Shown here: positions 7,006-16,621 of the stretch, piece by piece | Layout of the letters: the number at the start of each line of letters is the position of its first letter | Position numbering within the stretch: the stretch's first letter is position 1 | NCBI GenBank assembly: GCA_016200895.1 | Contig: JACQDX010000017.1 | Span: 62,001-126,000 of the forward strand | Source: Burkholderiales bacterium | GTDB lineage: Bacteria > Pseudomonadota > Gammaproteobacteria > Burkholderiales > Burkholderiaceae_D | DNA length: 64,000 nt | Direction of reading: 5' to 3' | Position numbers and translations under genes: made by a program | Notes under the pieces: model-generated | Told to the model about the DNA's origin: nothing | Database searches by the model: none | The model's input: the letters and a program-made list of their open reading frames with translations, nothing else

Positions 7006-9807
7006 ATGGAGCATACTTTGAAAACTTTACCCAATATGAAAAAATCCGCATTGGCCATTTCCCTGGCGCTGATGGGACTACAAAGCAGCTATGCACAAGA
7101 TGCTGCACCAGTACAAAAAGTGGTCGTGACCGGTTCAAATATCAAACGCCTGGACAGTGAAACTGCCTCGCCAGTACAAATCCTGAGCCGCCAGGAAATC
7201 ATTGACAGCGGTGCCAATACCGTCAAGGACATCCTCGACAATCTCAGCAACAATGACCGTAGCGCCATTAGCGATCTGGGTGGTGCCAACTCCTGGGCCA
7301 GTGGTGCATCTGGTGTATCGCTGCGCAATCTGGGCTTGTCTGCAACCCTGACATTGCTGAATGGCCGCCGCCTGCCCAGTTATGGTTTCGCTGACGGTTT
7401 GCAAGCGACCTTCGTTAATATCGATGCGATTCCGGCGAATGCGATTGAACGCATAGAAATCCTCAAAGATGGCGCCTCGGCGATTTATGGTTCTGACGCT
7501 GTTGCTGGTGTCATTAATATCATTACCCGTAAAGACTTCAAGGGCGTAACCCTGAATGCCAGCGCCCAGCAATCGCTGCGCAACAGCATGCTGAATAAAT
7601 CCCAGACTGCCTCCATCACGGTAGGAGCTGGCGACATGGAGAAAGATGGCTACAATGTCTTTGGTCACCTGGAAGCCTATCACCGCGGCGCTTACAAAGA
7701 CCGTGATATCTTCCCCATGCTGCCAGACTGGTATCTGAAAATGAACCCGGACCGCGCCAGCTTGTCTACCGGTTCTTACCCCGGCAACTATACCGGACGC
7801 TATCCAGCCAATTATGCAGACGCAAGTCTGGCTGGCAAATCTTTCACCACTGCCGCACCCGGTTGCGCACCATCTCTGTTGATAGGTGGACTGTGCCGTT
7901 ATGACTACTGGAAAGACAGCGATGCCAATCCAGCTGCTGACCGCATCGCCTTCTTCAGCATGGGCAGGAAAAAACTGGCCGATAACCTGACTGGCTTTGC
8001 TGAAGTCAATTTCTCAAATACCAAGAGCACCTACTACACCTCTGTACCACGCTCGAATATCACAGGTGTACCACTGACCTGGTATGACTCTATCAAGGGT
8101 CAGATGCAGTATTTCACCGATCCGCAATTGCCGGTTGGCCATGCATTCAATCCTTACTCTTTCCCGGTGGGTTTGAATTATCGTTTCGCCGATAACCCGG
8201 AAATGTTCAAGAACGTGGGTGAAGCAAAGCAATACCGTGTTCTGGTTGGCCTGGAAGGCACTCACCTGGGCTGGGAATGGGACGGTGCCATAGGCCGCAT
8301 GAGTTCTACCGCAACCCAGAAGCAGCATCTGTACCGCGACCGCTATGGCTACTACGATGCCATCGTCAAGGGTGAGTACAAATTTGGCGCAGTCAATCCA
8401 CAATCCGTGCTCGACAAAATGTTCCCGGAAATGGGCTCGCACGGCACCTCTACCCAAACCTTTTTGGACTTCAAGGCTTCACGTGAATTGATGGCACTGG
8501 GTGGTGGCCCCTTGCAACTGGCAACTGGTTTCGATCTGCGTCATGAAACTTTTGAACAGGCCAGCAGCGACAATGTATTGAATGCACAAATCGTCCAGTT
8601 CAGTGGCGTTTCCATACAAGGCTCACGCAATGTCGGTGCTGCATTTGCCGAATTGAGCGCGCCTTTCACGAAACAACTGGAAGGTAGTTTTGCCCTGCGT
8701 GCCGATAAATCCGGCACCACTGAAGCTGCAGTGGTGCCAAAACTTGGCTTGTCGTACAAAGCGACCGATTTCCTGATGATACGTGGTACCGCAGCCGAAG
8801 GTTTCCGCGCACCCAGCTTGCCAGAGACAGGTAATGGCGGTGCATCCTGGTTCAACAATGGCTACCTCGATCCAAAACGCTGTGCCATGGCGACACAAAT
8901 GTCAGATGCTCTGAAAAAAGGAAACTCCATCGATCAGGCCAACGCCAGCACTGCCTACAATCTTGGTTGCTCGGTCAGTTTCCCGGCACGCGTCTTGCCC
9001 AACAAGGATTTGAAACCAGAAAAATCCAACAGCTTTACCATGGGCCTGGTTTTGCAAGCCAGCAAAGACACCAGCATCACCATCGACTATTACAACATCA
9101 AACGCCGTGATGAAATCTCTGTACTCGGTGTGGATGAGACCCTGGCCAATGAAGACAAAAAAGCCGGTCTGGTTGAACGTGGCGTGATGACTACCCAGGA
9201 CATAGACCTGGCCCAGCGCGCATCCGAGCTGGCTGGCAAACCCCTGGGCTTCACCATAGGCCCTATCGCCACCATCGGTGCGCAATATGCCAACCTGACC
9301 AAAACCAAGGTCGCCGGTGTCGATGTGGATGTCAACAGCAAATGGAATTTGGGTGGTGCAGGCAAACTTAGTACCGGCCTGGAAATGAATTACCAGACCG
9401 ACTACCGTAGCTGGAGTTCATTCACCAATGACTATAGCGAAAACTATGTAGGCCGTCGTGGTGTCCCAAAAATCCGCGCCATTGCCAAACTGGGCTGGGC
9501 TAACGGCGACTGGAATGCAGGCACCCGCATCTACTATACCAGCGGTACCACATTAAGCTGGGGCGACCTTGACAGCGCCAATACAGAGCAGGGCTGTCAA
9601 GACCGTGGCGTGACAGTAGATCAGTGCAAGATCGCTGCTGACACCACAGTTGATTTCTCGCTCAATTACAAAGGCTGGAAAAACACCCTGCTGACCATGA
9701 ACCTGTTCAACGCCTTCAACCGCGACACCGTCATGCAAATGCGCCCAGGCAGCCCCTTGCCTTTGCGTGGCCGTGTGTTGAAACTGTCGCTGGAGCATAA
9801 GTTTTAA
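7006..9807 (+). CDS. TonB-dependent outer-membrane receptor
   Basis: About 933 residues: a signal peptide (MKKSALAISLALMGLQSSYAQ), a plug domain starting VVVTGSNIKRLDSETASPVQ with NGRRLPSYG and DGASAIYGSDAVAGVINI, and a long beta barrel ending LKLSLEHKF with terminal Phe. The SNIKR-type plug and length place it with large receptors that take up peptides or sugars rather than simple siderophore receptors. The ATG at 7006 is used; TTG 6973 and ATG 7036 are alternatives. Next to the M9 peptidase, import of collagen or proline-rich peptides is plausible (inference). No TonB/ExbBD is in the window. Confidence 0.9.
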   Translation: MEHTLKTLPNMKKSALAISLALMGLQSSYAQDAAPVQKVVVTGSNIKRLDSETASPVQILSRQEIIDSGANTVKDILDNLSNNDRSAISDLGGANSWASGASGVSLRNLGLSATLTLLNGRRLPSYGFADGLQATFVNIDAIPANAIERIEILKDGASAIYGSDAVAGVINIITRKDFKGVTLNASAQQSLRNSMLNKSQTASITVGAGDMEKDGYNVFGHLEAYHRGAYKDRDIFPMLPDWYLKMNPDRASLSTGSYPGNYTGRYPANYADASLAGKSFTTAAPGCAPSLLIGGLCRYDYWKDSDANPAADRIAFFSMGRKKLADNLTGFAEVNFSNTKSTYYTSVPRSNITGVPLTWYDSIKGQMQYFTDPQLPVGHAFNPYSFPVGLNYRFADNPEMFKNVGEAKQYRVLVGLEGTHLGWEWDGAIGRMSSTATQKQHLYRDRYGYYDAIVKGEYKFGAVNPQSVLDKMFPEMGSHGTSTQTFLDFKASRELMALGGGPLQLATGFDLRHETFEQASSDNVLNAQIVQFSGVSIQGSRNVGAAFAELSAPFTKQLEGSFALRADKSGTTEAAVVPKLGLSYKATDFLMIRGTAAEGFRAPSLPETGNGGASWFNNGYLDPKRCAMATQMSDALKKGNSIDQANASTAYNLGCSVSFPARVLPNKDLKPEKSNSFTMGLVLQASKDTSITIDYYNIKRRDEISVLGVDETLANEDKKAGLVERGVMTTQDIDLAQRASELAGKPLGFTIGPIATIGAQYANLTKTKVAGVDVDVNSKWNLGGAGKLSTGLEMNYQTDYRSWSSFTNDYSENYVGRRGVPKIRAIAKLGWANGDWNAGTRIYYTSGTTLSWGDLDSANTEQGCQDRGVTVDQCKIAADTTVDFSLNYKGWKNTLLTMNLFNAFNRDTVMQMRPGSPLPLRGRVLKLSLEHKF

Positions 9808-9898
9808 GAGGATGGTGTAAGGAAAGATCAAAGGTAATCACATTCAAATCAAAGCTGGAAAATGAGCCGGTTTTGTCGTTGGGGTTGTGGTTGCCTTT

Positions 9899-9940
9899 GA
9901 CGTTGACGTTGACGTTGACGTTGACGTTGACGTTGACGTT
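9899..9940. repeat. Hexanucleotide tandem repeat (GACGTT)7
   Basis: Seven perfect copies of GACGTT in a row, followed by imperfect GCTGTT/GATGTT units to about 9970. Copy number may vary by slippage. It is intergenic, about 90 bp after the TonB receptor stop. Confidence 0.95.
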
Positions 9941-10059
9941 GCTGTTGAATTTGATGTTGATTTTGATTTTGACTTTTCGCAGTTCCCATGTGTCGATGCC
10001 TTTGCTGCAAGGCAGAAAATGGAAACAGAAGGATCGATGTTTGAGCGTAGCGAGTTTTC

Positions 10060-10196
10060 GAGTCTTCCCATTTTTTGACTTGCAGCAAAGGGAACCCCCT
10101 TTAGGGGGCAGCGAAACCTGGGGCGCCTTCTTTGGCATACCTTTCTTGGCGACGCAAGAAAGGTATGTAGCTGTCGGGCTACCCCCGACCGGCAAT
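10060..10196. repeat. Dispersed-type repeat with paired hairpins
   Basis: Contains ACCCCCTTTAGGGGG near 10095, a 13-bp stem CATACCTTTCTTG (10136-10148) with CAAGAAAGGTATG (10155-10167), and the GTCGGGCTACCCCCGAC hairpin after it. From memory, sequences of the type GGGGCGCCTTCTTTGG...GGCTACCCCCG recur between genes in many beta- and gammaproteobacteria. Only one copy occurs in this window. Confidence 0.6.
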
Positions 10197-10508
10197 CATA
10201 AATTACGTATGAGAGTATTTATCGACCTAGTTCGCAAAGGAGCGCGGGTCTAAAGTTAATACGCAGTCCGATATACTACGAACGCCTCTGGATTCCTGCC
10301 AAAAACACGCAGGAATGACGCCATTAGAGATACGGCCTATCAGGAATCGCGGCAATTTATTAGATTGGGTCAGCGATCAGCGATTGCCTCGCAGGCTCAA
10401 TAACTATGCCGATTTCGTCAAAACCAATCCCGCAAACCATCAAGACCAAAACCCTCGCCTTATACTATCCTCCCCCGCATCCACAAAAACCCAACACGGA
10501 GTTCCAGC

Positions 10509-11720
10509 ATGACATCAGGCATAGGCGGTTCCACAGCAGCCCTAGAATTAGCCAGCATCCAGACAGACTTGAGCGATGTCAGCCCCATCAGTGCGGCAGA
10601 GCGCCAGGCCAGGATAGAAAAAGCCGCCAGACTGATGCAACAAAATGGCGTCGATGCCATGATCCTGCCCGCTGGCAGCAGCCTGTATTATTTCACCGGC
10701 CTGCGCTGGTATCCCAGTGAACGCCTGACGGCAGCAATACTAACGCCAGATGCGAGGCTGACTTATGTCTGCCCATACTTTGAAGATTCCAAACTGCGAG
10801 AAACCCTGGGTGCGGATGCCGACATCCGGCTATGGCAAGAAGAAGATGACCCCTGCTTGCTGATCAAAACATTCCTGCAAGATTCCGCCTATAAGAGCGC
10901 TACCATCGCACTTGATGAAAATGCCCAATTTTTTGTTTTCGACGGGCTGCGCCGCGCATTGCCGTTGACACAGATCATCAATGCCAGCAGCATCACGGCT
11001 GAATGCCGCGTGCATAAATCAGCAGCCGAACTGGCCATCATGCAAAAGGTCAAGAACCTGACGCTGGAAGTGCAAAAGAAAGCAGCAAAAATCCTGCATG
11101 AAGGGATTTCTTCTTTTGAAGTAGCGCGATTCATCGACCAGGCACACCGTACCTATGGCGGCAGCCCATCAACATTTTGTATTGTCAGCTTTGGTGAAGC
11201 GACTGCCATGCCACATGGACCGGATGCCGAGCAATTCCTGCGTGAAGGGGACATGGTACTCATAGACACCGGCTGCAAGCTGCATGGCTATAACTCGGAC
11301 ATTACCCGCAGCTATGTGTTTGGCAAACCCAGCCAGCGTCAGCGTGATGTCTGGGAGCTGGAAAAAGCCGCCCAGGCGGCAGCCTTTGATGCGGCACAGA
11401 TAGGCGTTCCTTGTGAAGAAGTCGATGCAGCAGCAAGGAAAGTATTGGCAGCTGCCGGTTTTGGCCCTGAATATCAATTACCCGGCCTGCCCCACCGTAC
11501 CGGCCACGGCATAGGCTTGGACATCCATGAATGGACTTACCTGGTCAAAGGCAATCAGCAGCCGCTGGCAGCTGGCATGTGTTTTAGTAATGAACCCATG
11601 ATCTGTATAGAAGGCGAATTCGGTATACGCCTGGAAGATCATTTTTATATGACGGAACAGGGCCCACACTGGTTCACAGGCCAAAGCCATGCAGTTGACG
11701 CACCGTTTGGTGGTGACTAA
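10509..11720 (+). CDS. M24 family Xaa-Pro peptidase
   Basis: A 403-residue cytoplasmic pita-bread metallopeptidase: an N-terminal creatinase-like domain (about 1-170), then the catalytic domain. Five metal-binding positions are visible: Asp in LIDTGCKL, Asp in SDITRSY, His in GHGIGLDIHE, Glu in SNEPMI and Glu in RLEDHF. The family removes residues next to proline. The ATG is the only good start near the N-terminus; the gene stands alone after the repeat-rich gap. A second M24 enzyme is encoded at 21537, and both fit breakdown of proline-rich peptides. Confidence 0.9.
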   Translation: MTSGIGGSTAALELASIQTDLSDVSPISAAERQARIEKAARLMQQNGVDAMILPAGSSLYYFTGLRWYPSERLTAAILTPDARLTYVCPYFEDSKLRETLGADADIRLWQEEDDPCLLIKTFLQDSAYKSATIALDENAQFFVFDGLRRALPLTQIINASSITAECRVHKSAAELAIMQKVKNLTLEVQKKAAKILHEGISSFEVARFIDQAHRTYGGSPSTFCIVSFGEATAMPHGPDAEQFLREGDMVLIDTGCKLHGYNSDITRSYVFGKPSQRQRDVWELEKAAQAAAFDAAQIGVPCEEVDAAARKVLAAAGFGPEYQLPGLPHRTGHGIGLDIHEWTYLVKGNQQPLAAGMCFSNEPMICIEGEFGIRLEDHFYMTEQGPHWFTGQSHAVDAPFGGD

Positions 11721-11725
11721 GGACA

Positions 11726-11757
11726 ACTACCGGCATGCAAAATACCGGTAGTATTTA
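11726..11757. terminator. Hairpin between convergent genes
   Basis: ACTACCGG (11726-11733) pairs with CCGGTAGT (11745-11752) over an 11-base loop. It is followed by a short ATTTA run rather than a clean T tract. Placed between the convergent M24 and tssQ genes, it probably serves as a terminator. Confidence 0.55.
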
Positions 11758-11779
11758 CTCACTTATCGACGACCGGGTT

Positions 11780-12274
11780 TCACTTTTTCTTGACGGGCAC
11801 CGGTGCCTTGACCGCATTTTTTGATTTCAAAAATACCGGTCCCCAGACTGGATGACCAATTTCAGCCGCAGACAAATTGAAAGCTGGATCCAGCTTCAAG
11901 GCTTTGTCAAATTGCTGACGGCATAACTGCGTGCGGGAAGTGACGCAATAACTGAAGGCCATGAGCTTCAGGGCATTCAATTGCACGTCCTTGTTATGCC
12001 CATTCCAGATTTCATTGCCACTCAGTTTTTTGATGGCACCATTGTAGTCGCCACCATCATACAGGGCCGTACCGTCTTTCAGCGCCTGCACATCAGAACT
12101 CAGCAAGGGGACTGCGGGCTCTGCGGGTGGCGGAGGTGGCGGTGGTGGAAGTTCTTTTGGCTTCACCACAGGCTTGGGAGCAGGCGCCTGTTTGGGCGGC
12201 GTTTCACAGCCCTGCAAGATAGTACACGCCACCACCAGGCCCGTCGCATACAGCATTTGGGCTAATTTATTCAT
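11780..12274 (-). CDS. tssQ: TssQ-like T6SS-associated lipoprotein
   Basis: A 164-residue lipoprotein (signal ending LQGCET, lipidated Cys) with a linker containing eight consecutive prolines and a small TPR-like domain (ALKDGTALYDGGDYNGAIKKL ... QQFDKALKLDPAFNL). This architecture matches TssQ-type lipoproteins that accompany T6SS regulatory genes in Burkholderiales. It is the last gene of the tagH-pppA-ppkA-tssQ set, starting 12 nt after the kinase stop. The name rests on architecture and neighbours, so a generic TPR lipoprotein cannot be excluded. Confidence 0.75.
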   Translation of the reverse strand: MNKLAQMLYATGLVVACTILQGCETPPKQAPAPKPVVKPKELPPPPPPPPAEPAVPLLSSDVQALKDGTALYDGGDYNGAIKKLSGNEIWNGHNKDVQLNALKLMAFSYCVTSRTQLCRQQFDKALKLDPAFNLSAAEIGHPVWGPVFLKSKNAVKAPVPVKKK

Positions 12275-12286
12275 TTTTATTGCGCT

Positions 12287-14020
12287 TTACTTATTCGTGA
12301 ACTCATGTTCGATGGTTGCAGTATTACTTTTCCCTGCTTCGATTTCAGTAATGAAATCAGGGAAACCAGGGTTGGTTACCCTGATTTTATGCTTGCCTGC
12401 AGCCAGACTTAAATGCTTGAGAGGTGGACTTGCCCCTTGCTGTACGCCATCAACAAAAACCGTGCCCCATGGCTTGATTGCCAGTTTGAGGTTAAGCTTA
12501 CTGGCTGCCAAAGCCTTTGCTGCCTTCACTTCCTTCAGGCGCGCTTGCGCAACATCGGTAAATTTGCCCTGAGGGTATTGCTGCAAAAATGCGTTCAATG
12601 CTTCCAGCGTAACAGTATTATCGTCCTTGAGCTTGTCCCATGCCAGTTTTTCTGGATCTGGCTTATCTGCCACTGCTGCCGCTGTGGCCACGCTGGCAGG
12701 TACGGCATTGCTGGCAGCAGCCACTGCAGGTTTTTCAACTGGGGCAGCCACAGCAGCAGATGCCGGAGTGGGCACTGACTGCGGCACGGATGCAACAGTA
12801 GAAGCGGGAGCTGGGGCAGCAAGCAGCGTTTGTCCAGGCTTGTTCGCCCCCTGGCGACTGGCTAAATAGGCTATCACCAGTACCAGTCCTGCGGCTACCA
12901 CCAGCATGGGGAGCAAAAGCTTGCCAGACTTGGCTTGTACGCTTGCGCCAGCTTCTGCAGTTCTGGTTTCCGGCCTGTGGGTTTTTACTGCGCTACTATC
13001 TTTGACTGGAAGGACATGGATTTGATCCAGTCCCTCTGCCTGTATGCCTGCCGTATGCTCTTCCCTGCCCTTGCGGGATTTGCGCACTGAAGCAAAGGAA
13101 CTGATACCCAATAGCTGGCGGAATTCTTCCATGCTTTGCGGCCGGTCCCCCGGCTGTATCGCCAGTGCCAGGTCTATGCCTTTCAGGAACTTGGAACTGA
13201 AGCCTGCATGCTCACCGTCCTGCAAGGGCATCATGGTGTCTTTCACGACCCGACCTACCGATATCGGCGGTGGCGATTTCATGATGGCGAAATACATGAC
13301 GGCTGCCAGGGCATAGATATCCGTCCATGAACCCTGGGGCATTTCCACATCATCAGCATATTGCTCAATAGGTGCATAACCAGGCTTGAGGATGACCGTC
13401 ATGCCTTGCGTCATGTCACCAATGATCTGGCGGGCTGAGCCAAAGTCCAGCAAGACTGCCACGCCATTCTTTTGTACGATGATATTGTCAGGTGAAATAT
13501 CCCTGTGCAAAATCTTTGAGCGATACAAGGTATCGAGCGCTTCAAGTATCTGTTTGAAGATGAACCTCAACCAGGCCTCAGTCACCAGCTTGGGACGTTT
13601 ATTGACGATTTGCTTGAGGGTATGGCCGTCGTAATGACGCATGACCATGTAGGCGGTCTTGTTTTCTTCCCAGAAGCGGTACACCTTGACCAGCGAAGGG
13701 TGATCAAATTGCGCCAGCAGGCGCGCTTCATTGATAAAGCTCTTCAAACCAGCTTCAAAGGTGGCTTTATGCCGTTCTGACCTGACTGTCACACTGGTAT
13801 CAGCAGAACGACCGGCCAGCGCACCTGGCATGTATTCCTTGATGGCAACCGTACGCTGCAGGGAATGGTCAAATGCCAGATACACAATACCAAAGCCACC
13901 CTCACCCAAAACACCGGTGATTTCAAAGTCATTTAGCCGCGTGCCGACAGCGAGACAATTCTCGGTACCTGCATGGAATGCAGTTGGTGCTGCAGTGGCG
14001 AGTACTTTTTCTGTGTTCAA
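12287..14020 (-). CDS. ppkA: Membrane Ser/Thr protein kinase, PpkA-like (T6SS)
   Basis: A 577-residue kinase. The domain starts near residue 30: glycine loop GEGGFG (39-44), Lys61, catalytic HRD with Asp174 in LHRDISPDN, and DFG at 192-194. An Ala/Pro-rich stretch surrounds one membrane span (about 375-397), and the periplasmic end carries a PEGA-like domain (PWGTVFVDGVQQGASPPLKH). In T6SS clusters this kinase phosphorylates the FHA protein and is opposed by the PP2C phosphatase, both encoded just upstream. The start is TTG at 14020; no ATG fits before the glycine loop and the ribosome site is weak. Confidence 0.85.
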   Translation of the reverse strand: MNTEKVLATAAPTAFHAGTENCLAVGTRLNDFEITGVLGEGGFGIVYLAFDHSLQRTVAIKEYMPGALAGRSADTSVTVRSERHKATFEAGLKSFINEARLLAQFDHPSLVKVYRFWEENKTAYMVMRHYDGHTLKQIVNKRPKLVTEAWLRFIFKQILEALDTLYRSKILHRDISPDNIIVQKNGVAVLLDFGSARQIIGDMTQGMTVILKPGYAPIEQYADDVEMPQGSWTDIYALAAVMYFAIMKSPPPISVGRVVKDTMMPLQDGEHAGFSSKFLKGIDLALAIQPGDRPQSMEEFRQLLGISSFASVRKSRKGREEHTAGIQAEGLDQIHVLPVKDSSAVKTHRPETRTAEAGASVQAKSGKLLLPMLVVAAGLVLVIAYLASRQGANKPGQTLLAAPAPASTVASVPQSVPTPASAAVAAPVEKPAVAAASNAVPASVATAAAVADKPDPEKLAWDKLKDDNTVTLEALNAFLQQYPQGKFTDVAQARLKEVKAAKALAASKLNLKLAIKPWGTVFVDGVQQGASPPLKHLSLAAGKHKIRVTNPGFPDFITEIEAGKSNTATIEHEFTNK

Positions 14021-14099
14021 GGCTGACTCGGATCTTAGTTTCTTTATAGAAGCAGAAGCGGCGTGTTATTCACATTCCCGGCTTCCAGTTCGCGTTAAT

Positions 14100-14891
14100 T
14101 CAGCGTTTTACTTGTTCGTCATGCAAACAAATTGCAAAAGCCGAGAAATTATCCCTGTTAATTGCCTTTGACGTACTAATATTTTTTTCTGCAATGGCAT
14201 TCATTTTACTTAACCAAGCCTCACTACTGTTGGTCGTTGCCAGGCAAAATTCCATTTCATGCTCAAGTACCCACTCCCAAAAACCATCGGTACACATGAG
14301 AAAGGCATCGCCGTTAAGTAATTCTAGGGCATCTGCCGTCACTTCGGGGGCGTTGTCGCCTTCTGCACCTATGGCAGCAAACAGTCTGTTGCGATGAGGG
14401 TGCTGGCGTATACGTGATTGGTCGGCCATACCGGCATCCACCAGACGCTGGGCCTGACTGTGGTCTTTTGACACCGCCTTGATCCTGCCCTGACGAAACT
14501 GATAGATCCTGGTATCCCCCATGTGCGCCCATAAAGCACAGCGATTACTCTGATCTATCAGTATCGCGGCGATGGTGGTACTCATTTCCCGCTGACCCAC
14601 ATTGTCGCGCTTGCTTTGTGCCACTTTCAAGATGGCCCAATCCAGGTAGGAGCGCAAGGCTCTGGCACTGAATGAGGCTTCCTGCACGAATTTTTCTATC
14701 ACAGAATCAATTGCCAGCCTGGCTGCAATTTCACCACCGGAATGGCCACCCGTACCGTCGGCCAGCACAAAGCAGGCAAGCTCATCCTCGTTTGCCCACG
14801 CCAGTGCATCTTCATTGGTTTTGCGGGTACCAATGGCGGTAAATTGCGCAGTGTCCAGATGCATGGCTAGGCGAAGGTTAGGTTTATGCAC
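14100..14891 (-). CDS. pppA: PP2C Ser/Thr phosphatase, PppA-like (T6SS)
   Basis: About 263 residues with the PP2C motifs in order: RKTNEDA, VLADGTGGHSGGE, the GDTRIY block, LMCTDGFWE and RDNFSA, including the acidic metal-binding residues. There is no membrane segment. The family removes phosphates placed by PpkA-type kinases and usually restrains T6SS firing. The given start is GTG at 14891, 7 nt after the FHA gene stop; an internal ATG at 14864 (MHLDTAQF) is an equally plausible start. It is transcribed between tagH and ppkA. Confidence 0.87.
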   Translation of the reverse strand: MHKPNLRLAMHLDTAQFTAIGTRKTNEDALAWANEDELACFVLADGTGGHSGGEIAARLAIDSVIEKFVQEASFSARALRSYLDWAILKVAQSKRDNVGQREMSTTIAAILIDQSNRCALWAHMGDTRIYQFRQGRIKAVSKDHSQAQRLVDAGMADQSRIRQHPHRNRLFAAIGAEGDNAPEVTADALELLNGDAFLMCTDGFWEWVLEHEMEFCLATTNSSEAWLSKMNAIAEKNISTSKAINRDNFSAFAICLHDEQVKR

Positions 14892-14897
14892 AAAAAA

Positions 14898-16181
14898 CTA
14901 GCGGTTTGACTCTGCTTTTTCTACTTCTTTTTCATAGGCAAGCAAAAATTCCTTGCCAAACATTGCCTGAAATTCATCTTTCTTGCCTGACGAAATACCG
15001 TCATACAAGGCATTAAACTGATCCCACATGGCCGCCTTGCGACGTGCCGGGTTGATCTGGTCCATCAGGCCAGGCGTGCCCAATTGCGCTTCCACATGGC
15101 TGGGCTGCAAGGTCTTCAGGATGGCATCTGTAATGGCACGGGTACCTGCGGCCACTCCCATTTGATGGGTACGTATGTCAAAAAAAGCATCTTCCATTGC
15201 CTCAGCCGGTGCCATAAAGCCTGGCATCTTTTTACGCAGCATCTGGGTCAGCACAGTTTTACTGTCAGGGAAAAATTTTAAAGGATTGTTTTCCCTTAAG
15301 ACAACCATGGTTACTTCTGCTTTCACTTCACGCTTCAATAAGGCACGCTGCGAAAGCTCTTCCATCGCCCCTTGAACCGAAGTTGCCATGAACTTGCCCA
15401 GGGTTTCCATCAATTCCACCGTCAGGCCGGACGACAGATTCAATTGCTGCAGACCTGCTCCCTGCAAAAAGGCTTGCATGAGTTCATTGGCGTTAGCTGC
15501 TGTATGACTGACTGCGCTGGCTGTCTTGGCAGTGTCAGGCTTGGCTGCACTTACCTGGGATGATGGTGATGACTGCGCATCCGTGACCGCTACTTCAGTC
15601 TGGGCAACCGGCTTGGTGTCGGCGTCAGCGACAGTATCAGCCTGTGGAGTGAGCACTTCAGGACGTAACAAGAATTGCGGCGGTTGTGCTGGCAGGCTGT
15701 CTTTCCCTGCTTGCAGACGTACTGCTGGCTGACTGAATGGCGGAACTTCTGCCGGAATATTTGCTTTTATTTCATCGCTTTTTATTTCATCTATTTTTAC
15801 TTCAGGTGCGGCTTCTGCCTGCACTGTAGCTTCAGTAGCAATAGAATTGCCAGCAGATTCAGCTGTTTCAACAGCTTCGGCACGTAATACATACAAACCT
15901 ACCTGTATTTCATCACCTGCATGAAATTCAACGACAGTCTCTGCCACTATTTCCTTGCCGTTAATGGAGACAGGATTAGCCAGGCTGAGGTTAGTAATGA
16001 AGTGCTGGGTGCCGGTACTCCAGATATTGGCCTGGGTACGCGAAACAAAGTGTTTTGGATCGGGCAGGGCAAGGAAATTCTCTACATTTCGTCCTATCGT
16101 AGCTGGTTCCGGCCCGAATACCGCAGAAACCGGATCGGCTGGTGCTTCGTTATTGTAAGAAACAACGGTAATTTTAATCAT
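14898..16181 (-). CDS. tagH: FHA-domain protein TagH-like (T6SS)
   Basis: About 427 residues: an N-terminal FHA domain (GPEPATIGRNVENFLALPDP, then HFVSRTQANI) that binds phospho-threonine, a long Ala/Thr/Pro-rich linker, and a C-terminal TagH-type helical domain (ANELMQAFLQGAGL to ARRKAAMWDQFNALYDGI). ATG 16181 is preferred over GTG 16190 because GGAG lies 8 nt upstream. It is the first gene of the cassette and the likely target of the neighbouring kinase/phosphatase pair. No TssA-M structural genes follow in this window. Confidence 0.87.
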   Translation of the reverse strand: MIKITVVSYNNEAPADPVSAVFGPEPATIGRNVENFLALPDPKHFVSRTQANIWSTGTQHFITNLSLANPVSINGKEIVAETVVEFHAGDEIQVGLYVLRAEAVETAESAGNSIATEATVQAEAAPEVKIDEIKSDEIKANIPAEVPPFSQPAVRLQAGKDSLPAQPPQFLLRPEVLTPQADTVADADTKPVAQTEVAVTDAQSSPSSQVSAAKPDTAKTASAVSHTAANANELMQAFLQGAGLQQLNLSSGLTVELMETLGKFMATSVQGAMEELSQRALLKREVKAEVTMVVLRENNPLKFFPDSKTVLTQMLRKKMPGFMAPAEAMEDAFFDIRTHQMGVAAGTRAITDAILKTLQPSHVEAQLGTPGLMDQINPARRKAAMWDQFNALYDGISSGKKDEFQAMFGKEFLLAYEKEVEKAESNR

Positions 16182-16621
16182 TAGTGGCACTCCAAAACCA
16201 TTTTGTATCGCCTATAAAATAAGTATCCTGAACAGGCAGTTTGAGATAATCTTACGACAGTGCTTTTTATGCTGAACCTGGCAACAATTATGGTATCAAC
16301 TGCGCAAATTCATGATTATTTGCTGCGGCTATCACCAAGTTAATATCTTGCCATGTCAACATGAACTCGCAGCTTACCCGATTATCATGAAATCGGCGAC
16401 TCAGCGAGGCCAAGTTTTGCTGTTTGCAGTACACATTGCGACAAAGTGCGACACTTGATATCAATTAAATATCGATTTTCGCCTTCGCAAATAAATAGAG
16501 CTCCACTGGTATTAGCTTGAGCATGATCTGCTCAGTTCACTGCTATAGTTTGCTGCCATTTATACAATGGCTAGCATTTTCGCAATTGTTTTGGATAATT
16601 GTTATATATGAGGCAAGGGTA
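16182..16621. promoter_or_regulatory. Divergent promoter region of tagH and the HTH gene
   Basis: A 440-bp AT-rich region without a convincing gene. It should hold promoters for the T6SS regulatory set (leftward) and the HTH membrane protein (rightward). ATATCAATTAAATATCGAT near 16458-16476 is a loose inverted repeat. No clear consensus promoter could be assigned. Confidence 0.4.

Larger units (their letters stand above)
9808..10508. other. 700-bp non-coding region rich in repeats
   Basis: No convincing gene lies here. It contains seven exact copies of GACGTT (9899-9940) followed by degenerate GTTGAT-like units, a GC-rich dispersed-type repeat with two hairpins (about 10060-10196), and the promoter region of the M24 peptidase. 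Translations of the hexamer tract give only DV/LT dipeptide repeats and look spurious. Confidence 0.7.

Noticed and set aside
9731-10253. Open frames over the GACGTT tract encoding DV, LT or QR repeats
   Set aside because: Low-complexity products of a hexamer repeat on both strands; no start context; intergenic repeats explain the sequence.
11780-16181. Complete T6SS gene cluster
   Set aside because: Only the regulatory cassette is present; no sheath, tube, baseplate or membrane-complex genes occur in the window.
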